A stretch of 64,000 nt of DNA from assembly GCA_014338405.1 (NCBI GenBank), contig JTDE01001384.1, forward strand, positions 34,212-98,211, in the 5' to 3' direction. A program made the position numbers and the translations under genes. Positions 11,619-21,835 of the stretch are shown here, piece by piece (the stretch's first letter is position 1; every line of letters begins with the position of its first letter). The stretch is from Paragonimus skrjabini miyazakii (taxonomy: Eukaryota; Platyhelminthes; Trematoda; Plagiorchiida; Troglotrematidae). The notes under the pieces are model-generated. The model made no database searches and had not been told where the DNA came from. It worked only from the letters and a program-made list of their open reading frames with translations.

Positions 11619-12227
11619 ATGAAAATCCCATGGCCGCAGCCGTTTGAGGATGGGGACGTCCGGAGCTGGCGGCCCTGCGGATGCTAGTCAAGGGTAGGGC
11701 GAAGGCGGTTCTGGAGTCGGCGCGAAGCTGGAGTGGGCCTCCGCGAAGGAGGCGCCGATCGTCGGGTTCGGCAGCCCGGTTGCCAGGAGGCAATGCGGCA
11801 GTTCAAGGGCGCCCGGCTGGGACCAGGAGGCGACGTTCTCGTGTATGCCGTGTCACTGCGAGCAACGTTGTCAAGAGCCTTGCCACATTTGAACCAGGAT
11901 TCGGAACAACGCATGCTTACAGACCAGTTCTTGGATGGAATGCTACCAACGGTACGGGATTAGCTCAGGGTGGCTATCATCGCACATCCAATGGCGTTGG
12001 AAAAGCTGACTGATGCGGCTCGACAATTACTGGCAGACAACTCCCCGATAGTCTGCGAGTTGAAGACGGGTGCACCAAGTGAACTGGATGGCCTGCGGAC
12101 CGCAGCGGAAAAGTTGACTCAAGAAGTGTCCGCTTTGAAGATGAGGAGGGAACAGAACTGTGACAACGTCTGTTACAGGTGTGGAAGACGTGGACACGGG
12201 GAAGATTTTGCCCGCGCGGTGAGATAA
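11619..12227 (+). pseudogene. Gag, broken by frameshifts and a stop
   Basis: The likely start is ATG 11,619, seven bases past the primer site, giving MKIPWPQPFEDGDVRSW. The frame then jumps (LRMLVKGRAKAVLESARSW near 11,675 is in another frame), returns to the first frame by about 11,740 (ARLGPGGDVLVYAVSLRATL), and is stopped by TAG at 11,961-11,963, one transition from CAG. It resumes in the same frame through a basic C-terminus with a zinc knuckle, CYRCGRRGH. The last cysteine of the expected C-X2-C-X4-H-X4-C is missing at the expected place, consistent with a one-base loss in the T run at 12,206-12,209. The frame closes at TAA 12,225-12,227. Gag would form the particle and bind RNA; this copy cannot encode it intact. 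Confidence 0.8.
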
Positions 12228-12269
12228 TGTTTCATTCAAATAAACGTTTTGTTGACTGTTTTTGTCTAG
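12219..12269 (+). other. Intron-like 51-bp segment between gag and pol
   Basis: Starts GTGAGA and ends with a pyrimidine-rich TTTTTGTCTAG, exactly as a minimal spliceosomal intron would. It holds the Gag stop codon (12,225-12,227) and an AATAAA (12,239-12,244). Joining its ends in this copy does not put gag and pol in the same phase, but gag carries frameshifts, so phase cannot be judged here. Function is hypothetical. Confidence 0.35.
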
Positions 12270-15200
12270 GAAGGGTGATCCGATAATAGGGGCTGTTGAT
12301 AAGACGGCTGTTCAGGCGAGGATAGAAATCAATGGTAGCTCAGAGTGCTGCTTGATTGACACTGGGGCGGCGATTTCATTGAGTGGGCCGAGATCGAAAG
12401 AAACTGTTCAGCCGTGTGCGATGGTCGTTCGAACGTTTGTTGGGTTTACACACAGAGTTAGGGGCGTTGCGGAGTATGATGTCAGAATCGATGATCACCT
12501 AGTCAGGCAATCGTTCGTCATTTCCTCCGACGCACGCCAGACTATATTGGGAGCGGATTTTCTTGAACGTGCTGAGGCTGTGATTGATTTGAAGCGTGGT
12601 AAACTCGTAACGAAGTATGGAGTGGTTCCACTAGCGAGAAAACACAAGCCTCAGCTTGGACAAATTGAAGCGAGCGAACCCGGAGCAATACCAGTCTGTA
12701 ACACTCGGTTGCTGAATGAAGTGATATGCAAGTTCCGAAAGCTGTTCACCACGGATCAAAACCCATATGGCTACTGCGACTGGATGGAACATGAAATCTT
12801 TATCAAGCCAGACCAATTTCGGCCATTCCGGCCCAGAAGGACTCCGGATCACCTGCAGCCGGAAATTGAGTGACAAATGGAAGACATGTTGAAGGAGGAA
12901 ATTATTGAGGAGGCTGATAGCCCATTCAATTCTACTGTGCTGTTGGCGAGGAAGCCCAATGGGAAATTTCGATTTTGTGTCGACTTCAGAAGACTCAACG
13001 AGATTACAGTCAACAAGGTGGTAGCAGTCCAAGCCGTGACAGAAATTTTCGACAAGCTACAGAACGCCAAGATATTTACAGTGTTAGACCTGCGGTCTGG
13101 ATATTGGCAGGTTCCAATCAAGCAATCGGATCGAGACAAAACGGCGTTCACAGTGGGAGAAAAGCAATATCGCTTCAAACGTATGCCGTTTGGACTGTCA
13201 GGCGCTCCGTTCACTTTCAGTCGTCTGATGTTGAAGGTGCTGGAAGGACTGAAAAATACTGTTGTCTCCGGAGACGATATCGTCATCTACAGCGGGAATG
13301 AGACGGAGCATAGCGGGCACGTTTCAGCTGTGTTGCAGAAGACTGAACAAGCTGGACAACGAATCAACAGTTCAAAGTGTCAACTGGCGAAACGAACGGT
13401 TATACTACTCGGTCACAAGGTCGGTCAGGGCGAGATCCAACCGATTCCCGAGAAACTGTTTACGATAGAGGCCATTCCGGTGCCAACATCGAAGAGGACG
13501 TTGCGACAGTTTCTTGGTCGTGTCGGGTTCCCTAGCCGTTTCATCAAGAACTTCAATGAGCTGGCCCGTCCGTTGTACGAAATTCTGAAGAAGGATTGCA
13601 AATTTCACTGGACGGATGAGGCCAATCAAGCGTTCGTCAAGATCCAACTATTGATGAGGGAGGGACAGCTAAACATGAAGTTGCCAGTGACTGGAAAGAG
13701 CTTCGTTGTTGCGACGGATGCGAGCGATGTGGGTATCGGAGCTGTACTGAAGCAGGAAGGCGGTATTGTGGAATATGCCAGTCGGGTATTAACTCCTGCT
13801 GAACGAAATTACTCAACGATAGAGAAGGAATGTTTGGCGATCGTGTGGGCATTGGAGAAATGGAAGCCTTATTTGCTCGGCCGACGTTTCCATGTGGAGA
13901 CAGATCACAAGCCGTTGGAGTGGATTAAATCGGCGAAGGATCCCCGAAGAATACTGGCTCGTTGGGCATTGCGATAGCAGGAGTACGACTTCACAATCCG
14001 CCATGTAGCTGGAACCGAGAACTATGTTCCCGATCTGCTTTCCCGAACGCCGCACGTGGACGAAGTTCACAAGGATGCGATCCGAGTGAACAGTATTGGA
14101 CTAGAGAATGACCCCGGGAAGTTACAGGCAGCGCAGAGGGCGGACCCGACAATCCGAATGGTGATTGGTCAACTTCTATCGGTAGAACAGCAACCAGAGA
14201 ACGAGGAAATTCCGGAGGTGAGATCTTTCAGAACGCACTGGTCGGAATTGTGGCTGAATAGTGCGGGACTTTTAATGCGCCGACTGCGGTATGGAATAAG
14301 CGTGCCTGTTATACCGACGGGGTTGAGAGAGACAATTGTGAAGGAATGTCATCAGCTGGCTCATACGGGACGCTATCGAACTTATGAAATGCTGAGGCAG
14401 AGGGCATACTGGCCAGGAATGAAGAGGGACGTTAACAATTATGTACTGGCGTGCCAGCAGTGTCAGCTGATGAAGAGCTCCAATTACCCCAGGGATTATC
14501 TTACACAACCAATTCCGGTCAGTGAGATTGGGGAATTATGGTCGGTGGACGTAATGGGTCCCTTCCCAGTAACCATATCTGGAAATCAGTACATCATAAT
14601 CATGACGGAACGTTTCACAAGATGGATCGAAGCAGCCGCTATACCCGATCAGCGTGCAAGCACTGTGTGCAGGGCTGTAATGGAACACATCGTGGCAGAT
14701 CATGGAATACCGCGGAGCATATTGACTGATCAAGGCCCCTGCTTCAAAAGTGAAGAGTTTCGGAACTGCTTGGAGCGTTTGGGAATCAGGAAAATTCGCA
14801 CAACTCCGTACCATCCCCAATCGAATGGACTGACGGAACGAAACAATCCCACAATCAAGGAATGGTTGGCGGCAAAAGGAGGGAGCTGGGAGGAAACACT
14901 ACCACTGATTCTGTTGGCCCGCCGCTGTTCGCCTCAAGGAACAACGAAGAAATCCCCGTTCGAGCTAATGTACGGGCGCATGCTACGTCTGCCAGTCGAT
15001 CAGGAGATTGGTTTATGGGGAGACCGGCGGATGAACAGGCGCGAATTTGCAGAAGCTCGGAGGGTAGCTAATCAAAACTTGGCGAATGCACAAGAAGTTG
15101 CTAAGGAACAGTCAACCGCAAAGTTGTCGGATCGAAATGCGGTATTTGAAATTGGCTCCAAGGTTAAATACAGAGACAGGCGGAGTCCAGGCGCAACAGG

Positions 15201-15618
15201 ACCAGGATCTAGGAAGTTCCTGGTGAGGTGGAGAGGACCTTATGTGGTAGTTGATCGCCGTGGTCCAGTGTATCTGATCAAGAATGATAGGAATGAACAT
15301 CGAGTGCACGGAAGCCAGCTTCGCGAATGGTACGACGCCCCGAGCAGAATAGAGTGTACGCCAGGAGCAGCTACGTCCCCGAGACCAATACGCAGATCGT
15401 CAAGAGAGCAAAGGGAACCTGAACGGCTTTTGCTGCAGCTGGAACAATCTTTGCGGGGGAGGAGTGCAGTGGAGTTGAGCGATCGTAACATACTACTCAT
15501 ACCACTGGTATTCGGTAGTAGGACCCGAGCATATATTTTGACATCGTACAAGCCGCAGGAAAAATGCAGAAAGGAAAATCAGAGTGCAGCATCGCTCATA
15601 GTGGTCCCTGCTACTTAA
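12270..15618 (+). pseudogene. pol: Pol polyprotein: protease, RT, RNase H, integrase; two in-frame stops
   Basis: One reading frame runs from about 12,262 into the 3' LTR (stop 15,616-15,618). It is interrupted only by TGA 12,871-12,873 and TAG 13,975-13,977, each a single transition from CGA or CAG. Order: aspartic protease with LIDTGA (DTG at 12,358) and ILGADFL; RT with FRFCVDFRRLNEITV, LDLRSGYWQVPI and MPFGLSGAPFTFSR; the active-site box reads SGDD (13,267-13,278) instead of the usual Y-x-D-D; RNase H with D (13,717), E in the STIEKECLAIVWAL block and D in ETDHKPLEW; integrase with an H-H-C-C zinc module (about 14,346-14,470), catalytic D (14,548), D (14,728) and E (14,836), exactly DD35E; then a GPY/F module (RWRGPYVV). 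No chromodomain and no env follow. Start not defined; probably made as Gag-Pol. The altered RT box and stops make it inactive. Confidence 0.95.
15455..15464 (+). promoter_or_regulatory. Polypurine tract
   Basis: GGGGGAGGAG lies directly before the TG of the 3' LTR, the standard site for plus-strand DNA priming after RNase H cleavage. Confidence 0.85.
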
Positions 15619-15778
15619 TGGAACTGAGCATTGACGTCTGCGACAACCGAAAAGATCTGAGGCCGAATACCGCGTGCAAATGAGTGGTTTTGTTCCAAGT
15701 CTTGTTTAAATGCTTAACCCATGTGTTGGTTTGTCGAATGAACAACCCGTGTGCCATCCGCGTTCTTGGATCACAACA
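15465..15778 (+). repeat. 3' LTR (314 bp)
   Basis: Begins TGCAGTGGAGTTGAGCGATC and ends GGATCACAACA; the same length as the 5' LTR. The pol frame reads about 50 codons into it. Differences from the 5' LTR are 11 transitions and 3 transversions, 13 of them in the last 136 bp. Confidence 0.95.
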
Positions 15779-15782
15779 ACGG
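15779..15782. repeat. Target-site duplication ACGG, right copy
   Basis: Same four bases as 11,275-11,278; together they mark the integration site. Confidence 0.85.
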
Positions 15783-16140
15783 ATGTAAACTTGATGAAGC
15801 GTCGGATATACAAATTTTGGTTGTAAGTGTACAGAAAATTTCCCGTACCCCTCGTTAATCTGTGTGCCTCCATTCAATGCTATTTTGCTGTTTTGTGACT
15901 GTAGGGCAAATATATAAGTGCTAATTATAAGTTAGGCTGAAATTGTACATCAAGAGCAGACTACTGATGGCCGGTAATTTAGTCACTAACACAACCGAAG
16001 CCATTGGAATAAAAAAAAATAGACATGAAATGGTTAGTTGTTCGGAGGCTACAAATTCCCCATTCGCCCTAATGTCTCGAAGTAAAGCTCAATTGCTAAA
16101 TTAACACTTCAATACAATAAGAAGTTTCTTTTTGTTCCAG

Positions 16141-16974
16141 ACAAAATTGTCATAAAAATATACTACTTATAAACGATCCATGTGATATTACCGAAAGTAG
16201 CACATCACGAAATCTAGTAAATTTCTGATTGCCTTATGGGTACGATATACTGTGGAGTAGATTGAGCTTGTAATGTAATTCACTCTTCGGAAAGGGTTGT
16301 TTCTTAACCTTCTATGCAAAGGGGACCAGATTGCTATCACAATAATTATAGACGATGATCTAAGTTGAAAAGGGTGAGTCGTATGCATAAAACACTTGTA
16401 AAATCACTTTTATTAGATAACCAGGAAACGTTGCCATTCAAGGTAAGAGACATTTGCCGTATATCTGAATAACATTCAGTTCACTTGGGTGGACATGTAG
16501 ACGAGGACATGAAAACGAAATGCACATTTACCTTATCGATCTGACTATGACCATTACGATAGTGAAAATAAAGACATATAGGCGAACATATATTTTCGAT
16601 CATTCATCTTCGGGCCGGTACAATTATATAAGGATTTTAATAGAGTTAGATCGAGATATCGATCCGATTTATTACAGAGAAACTGGGTCCCGTAACAGCA
16701 ACGACGTCAATCGAACTGCGCGCCTAACAACTTGTGCCTTTCTCCCTCTCCCTTTCAGGTTTCGCGGAAGCAACGTACCTGGACCGAACGGAAGAACCAA
16801 CTACGGAGGAGAACAATGATTAATTGCAAGATGCTTGTTTTGTCGACTTGTACACACCTCTTTTACCAGCATGTTGTCGTACTTCTGCTTTTGCATGTGT
16901 TGATTAATAAACTCTTCCTACGAATTAGTGTGCTCAATTGGGTGAATACGGTCTCCAACCCACCAGTTCTGTGA
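16141..16974 (+). CDS. Hypothetical spliced ORF, three candidate exons
   Basis: Candidate exons are 16,141-16,216, 16,425-16,442 (18 nt, peptide ETLPFK) and 16,759-16,974. Acceptors are strong (TTTCTTTTTGTTCCAG before 16,141; CTCCCTCTCCCTTTCAG before 16,759; ATAACCAG before the middle exon). Donors are GTAAAT and GTAAGA. All joins keep one frame. The first exon would encode a polar stretch (INDPCDITESSTSRNL). The last would encode a basic stretch followed by a hydrophobic, possibly membrane-spanning segment (HVVVLLLLHVLINKLFL), ending at TGA 16,972-16,974. No start codon or family is recognised, and AATAAA at 16,906-16,911 lies inside the last frame, so the terminal exon may use another frame. 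Speculative. Confidence 0.2.
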
Positions 16975-17779
16975 CTAACTTTCGTACTATGCATTTCAGC
17001 ACGTGGACATTTCGTTCCTTGCACACGGAATTACTATTGGTCACGTGAGTCTTCCAAGTGCGGTATATTACAATCCGATGGATTTGTGGCCACGATAAAC
17101 GCAGCGCCAGACCAAACCGTTTCTTGATGACATAATTCTGGGTCTTTTTACTGCAGGCCATTTTTCATGTATCGAATGCAACCGATTTCTATGAACTCGC
17201 TTCCAAATGTTTAATCGGATTGCATTATCGAGTAGTTATGCGATCATACCGATTAAGACGGATCAAACTAACGTTCACATAGCACGCCGTGTGTTTAAGG
17301 AGATTGATCTAAGTTTAAAAGGCATGTAAACATAGATACTGTACAATCAACTTTTAAAAAAAGTATGCGCCCCAAATTGTGACTCAGCTAACAATTAGTA
17401 CAATGGAACACCTATGGATGACAAGCAAATGGTGAATTAGATCTAAAGACACCAACAACGCGTAATTAGCTTTTAGATAACAATTGACGGCAAGGTGGTG
17501 AATCAGAGGCAAGTATGTCAGTCCGATCCAAACTGTTTGTAGAGAAAAACGAAACTGAGTAAGTAGATTAATAGAAAAGTCAACACGGCATCAAAAATGC
17601 AACGGAACCGCATTATATCAGAGTTTTTATTCAACTTTAACGTTTGGGATAGGATATGATGTTGGGAGGGACGAAAACTCATGAACCACATTAAGTGAAA
17701 ACCGACCTTCATTATGGATCCAAAATTAACCCAACATATTCCAATATTCGCTGGTTAAAATCACTCGTTACTTTCACAG

Positions 17780-18068
17780 TAATGACCCTCATACTGTCCG
17801 TGGAGGACACTGAAGTACAAGTGAGTTTCAGGAGTTAATTAACTTTATTTCGACACATATCTGTATTCTAATACTCTAAAAAGGTCTTTATCATCAGTAA
17901 ACCTACTGTCTGTCTGTTAATCCATTTGGAGCAGCGTTTGGTTGATGGGTGATCGATTTTTAAATAGATTTCTCTTTTCTTTTGCTTGTAATGTTTACTC
18001 AGTTGTCAATTCAGCAGCAAACATTGTCTCATTTAGAAACTGGCCTGGTTATTTCAGTTAAATCCTAG
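17780..18068 (+). CDS. Hypothetical two-exon C-terminus
   Basis: A 41-bp segment (17,780-17,820) preceded by TTACTTTCACAG and followed by GTGAGT encodes MTLILSVEDTEVQ after a partial codon. In matching phase, a segment starting at 18,015 after GTTGTCAATTCAG encodes QQTLSHLETGLVISVKS and stops at TAG 18,066-18,068. The protein is unrecognised. It might be downstream exons of the 16.1-17.0 kb model if the terminal exon there is wrong. Confidence 0.2.
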
Positions 18069-20354
18069 GCTCATTGGATGGATTATCCACTCATGGCGTA
18101 CATGTTAGTCCACAGAGGATAGCGGTCATGCATTCGCGTATTTCACCAAATGAAGTCAGCTGCTACCACCCTTGGACCTAACCAGCACCCTAACTCAATC
18201 AGGTTGGCTGCTGTGATCATTAAACATCAAATCACCTGTTTGCGCCACGCTGTTGAATCATTCAGGCAGCTTGCAGGTCGGACTCAGTGACGTATGGTAG
18301 GCCCCGGACGAGTTACGACTCCAAGTGGACGCACTGGGCTGTTTTATTAGAACCTGTTCTCTGACAATAAGTACATATAGAAATAACCCGTAAAGTGTAA
18401 TTACCTGTATAAAAAAATCAAAGTGAATGAATTGGTTGGGCGATGCGTGTAGATGAAGTACAAACGTTGTTTGTGCTTTGCGTTAATTCTACAGACTGAC
18501 CCGTCGCCTTCGATGAGTATCCTAAACATGAGCAAACACATGAACGCCTGGGTTTTTTGGAGGTATTTAACGATGCATTTGTACGATTTTCATGAGCTAT
18601 TACATGCTGAATTGGGTTAACTGAGTCAAACACATAAGAAAACAGCTTATGAGATCAGGGACCAGCACAAATGTCAATGATTGCAAATCTAATACTTCTT
18701 CTAAATGAGTTGTTGAATGGCAAACAGCAGCATCGTACAACCTACAAGATTTGATTATTACGGCTGATTTGAATAAATTTAAAAAAACTACATAGATCAA
18801 GATGAATTTGTTCAAAATAATACCAAGTAACATTCTTGACTGGAGAGTTTTGGATTAATTTTTTGGAAACAACGTTAAGTGTCACTTTAGACGACAATGA
18901 GAAATGACGTTTTTAATCCTTTTTTCATTACATTTAAACAAACGTGATTAATGAGTGACCTCACTATATTCTAACACTCATATTGCGTAGGCCAAATGGT
19001 ATTTCAAACTAATCGGTGTGTAACTGCATGAAATCAGTTCTGACATAGACAGTTATTCAGACATTCATAGAGGAGTGAACAAATGAGATCCATTTGAAAG
19101 CACGGGAAAAAGAAAGTTAATCTATTTTTTCATTCTGAGACAAAGAAGATACTGGACTGTTGTTCCTAACAAAAATCACTAGAGATTATTCGAAACGATT
19201 CAAATAAAACCTATCTATCCATTAACGTTCCAAAAACAAACCTCCAGCCGTGTACACGAAATCCACTGTCAAGAGGGGCACTCAATTTTCCATTGAATAA
19301 CTAACACGAAAGTTACCCATGAGCATAAATGAACTATAATCTCTACTAGGTTTATTTAGTGTTCTATGTGTGGCTGGAACTAACATGAACTACATGTCTG
19401 TTTCATACCAGTCAGTGAAGATTTTCTTGCTTCAAAGTGATTTGTATTCTGTAACCGTTTCATTCTTTCTGGAGCAGCCATCAACACAAAATCGAAACTT
19501 AGATACAGAAGTGAAAACATTAATTGGTCACCCGTTTTTTGTGAAACATGTCCACTACTTTGCTTATTCAACAATGGGGATGTTGCTTATCATTTCATAC
19601 AGTAAGCTGGAGCACCACACAATATGTGCTGGAAACAGTACTAAGTCACACCCTGATTACTAAGTAAATACACCTAACGTTTAATTTCCACGTTTGTAGT
19701 CAGGATTTTAAATTACCTTATTGTCATAATAATGATAACAATAAGCATTATGTTGGACCGATAAAGACAGTTTGCAATCGATCGGATGCATGAGGCCAAT
19801 ACCGATCGCCTAACCTTATAGTTGTTGACATCGCAAACTTTGTGCTCCGACAAAATAGCACTGCAATGAGGTGGTCTCTGGGCACACGTACACGTTCATC
19901 GTAACAGAAAATCAGACGTGGAAATAAAGAGCACATCAGAGCGACATTTTATGAATGTCTGAATAGTTGGATTTGGATTTGCACAGAAAACAAACAACCC
20001 TGGATGATCAAAAGTTGACACTGTTTACTTGGTTGTTGGTCTGTAGAATGCGTGTGTGCGTAGCATATGTTTCAGTCACCGGCAACCGGGGTCTTCTTAA
20101 AAATAATCAATACATTGAACACAGTGAATATACATAACTGCAGAAGAAACATAGGTCAGGTCACTCTGCAACTGAACAGGGTTGCTATTTTTCAAGTTCA
20201 TACTAACTGGAAAATCCCTTACAATTTGACATTTACTAAAACACCCATCACCAAGTTCACTGATTTCTGTGACTTCAAGTTGAAAAGTGAGTTAAAAACC
20301 AATTTTGTGGTCATCGACAGTTACCGTTTCATCTCTGGACAGAACTGAAGAATC
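18069..20354. other. No supportable gene
   Basis: Only chance ORFs of 62-97 codons. A stretch at about 18,060-18,340 is less AT-rich and may be a repeat, but I find no second copy in this window. Confidence 0.4.
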
Positions 20355-20590
20355 TGAGCACTGCTCAGTAGCGAATGGGACAGAGCGTTCACATATTACA
20401 ATTCAGTGCATTGGTAAACGTAGTTGCTTCAAGTGAGCGAGGCCGGTGTTCTAGTCCCGGTTGTGGCAAGGATATGAACTTCTGGCAAGCTCTAGTGAGA
20501 ACGGAACTCGAGTATAGTGCTACATTTCGTAAAAGGCCTCTGAAAATTCATAGTGTTACAGGCAAGCCAAACGTTCTGACTTCGTGCACC
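20355..20590 (+). repeat. Diverged copy of the tRNA-related repeat
   Basis: Shows GAGCGTTCACATATTACAATTC, a B-box-like GTGTTCTAGTCCCGG, and the conserved right part (CAAGCTCTAGTGAGAACGGA, ACTCGAGTATAGTGCTAC, TTTCGTAAAAGGCCTCTG). The A box is eroded. It then departs from the consensus tail. Confidence 0.65.
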
Positions 20591-21240
20591 AGTTAAACTC
20601 GTAAACCAACTTTGAGCAACGTGGAGACACCGGGGGACAGCGTTCTTATGAAGTAAAGGTTCCAACGCTTATCCTTTGAAAGGAGACAACGTAAACAGTC
20701 GTGCGCCAAACGCCTCGTAAGACATGCACACGACTTACACAATCGAAAACAAAAATGACGCCAACAACATGGCAGCACGGTGCACTACAATAGCTTGATT
20801 CGAAATCTGCGGTCATCCCTAAACGATTTTCATTGCATAATTCCACAATATTGGTCAGTAGTGTTCACACTCTATCTAATAAGCTGATGTCACTCAGCGT
20901 CAACGCATTAACAAATAATGATCCTACTTTGATATCGAAATACTCAAAAAATTGAGTGAATAACTATAACATGATTTCAGGTCTACCCATGGGGTTACAT
21001 ACAGTTAACCCTCTAAATACAACACATAAGAATTCTGAGTCACGTAACGTACATTTTCTGAGATATCATTCGGGAGAATACTTGCTTTGATAGATCAATA
21101 ATGAGACATCGTCGTAGTTCAGATGAAGTTATTTCTACTGTCGTCATGGCAAGGGGTACAACACCAGGTAGACTTGAAAAGGATCGTCGACTGGGTTTCA
21201 ACCGGTACCAGAAAAAACTTACCCAATGAAATATGGGCGA

Positions 21241-21835
21241 TGTGCAACTTGAAATTAATAAAATCCCCGACTACTCATCAGTAATCTAAAAATATCGCCT
21301 AGCAGGTTTTATGAGATCGGAGATTGCGACCTGTCAAGGAAGTCCTAATCGCGGGGTTATCGATTGGAGTTAACAGGACAGTTACTGCATCTCCTCTTGA
21401 GGCGATCGGCAACCTGATCATTACTCACAAGCGAAAGTGGTTGAGCGTTCACATATGATAANNNNNNNNNNNNNNNNNNNNNNNNNNNNNNNNNNNNNNN
21501 NNNNNNNNNNNNNNNNNNNNNNNNNNNNNNNNNNNNNNNNNNNNNNNNNNNNNNNNNNNNNGAAAGTGGTTGAGCGTTCACATATGATAATTCGGTCGTG
21601 CCTAACGTGAGGTCAATGGCGCAATGGTAACCACGGTTGCCTCATGAACAGCGTGTCCGGAGTTCTAGTCTCGGCCGTGGCTAGCATATGCACTACTGAT
21701 GAACTCCAATGAGAGTGAAACTCGAGTCTGGTGTTTCTTTTCGAAAGTGGCCGATTAGAAAATCTATGAGAATGCGACTGCTGCGATCAAATATGAGTGA
21801 TGTTCAACTTAAATTTACCCAAACGGAACAAGTGC
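21241..21835 (+). repeat. Full-length tRNA-related repeat unit spanning an assembly gap
   Basis: The only full unit in order: left part (CCCCGACTACTCATCAGTAA, CCTAATCGCGGGGTTATC, GTTAACAGGACAGTTACTG, ATTACTCACAAGCGAAAGTG), then GGTCGTGCCTAACGTGAGG, A box (TGGCGCAATGG), B box (GTTCTAGTC, weak), and the right part. It starts and ends with the same motif (TGTGCAACTTGAAATT and TGTTCAACTTAAATT), 560 bases apart. Subtracting 100 N and a 29-bp overlap leaves a repeat period of about 431 bp. Confidence 0.8.
21462..21561. other. Scaffold gap (100 N), probably spurious
   Basis: The 29 bases before the gap (21,433-21,461) are identical to the 29 bases after it (21,562-21,590), and the repeat unit continues without loss if they are overlapped. 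The two contigs probably overlap and the true gap is zero. Confidence 0.85.

Larger units (their letters stand above)
11279..15778 (+). mobile_element. Ty3/gypsy LTR retrotransposon, structurally complete, 4,500 bp
   Basis: The element has two 314-bp LTRs with TG...CA ends, a 4-bp target-site duplication, a primer binding site two bases after the 5' LTR, a gag-like region with a CCHC-type zinc knuckle, a pol frame in the Ty3/gypsy order (protease, reverse transcriptase, RNase H, integrase) and a purine tract before the 3' LTR. The LTRs differ at 14 of 314 positions by my manual comparison. Gag has frameshifts and a stop, pol has two in-frame stops, and the RT active-site motif is altered, so this copy is dead for autonomous movement. 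Related gypsy elements are well known in flukes, but I do not assign a named family. Confidence 0.95.
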
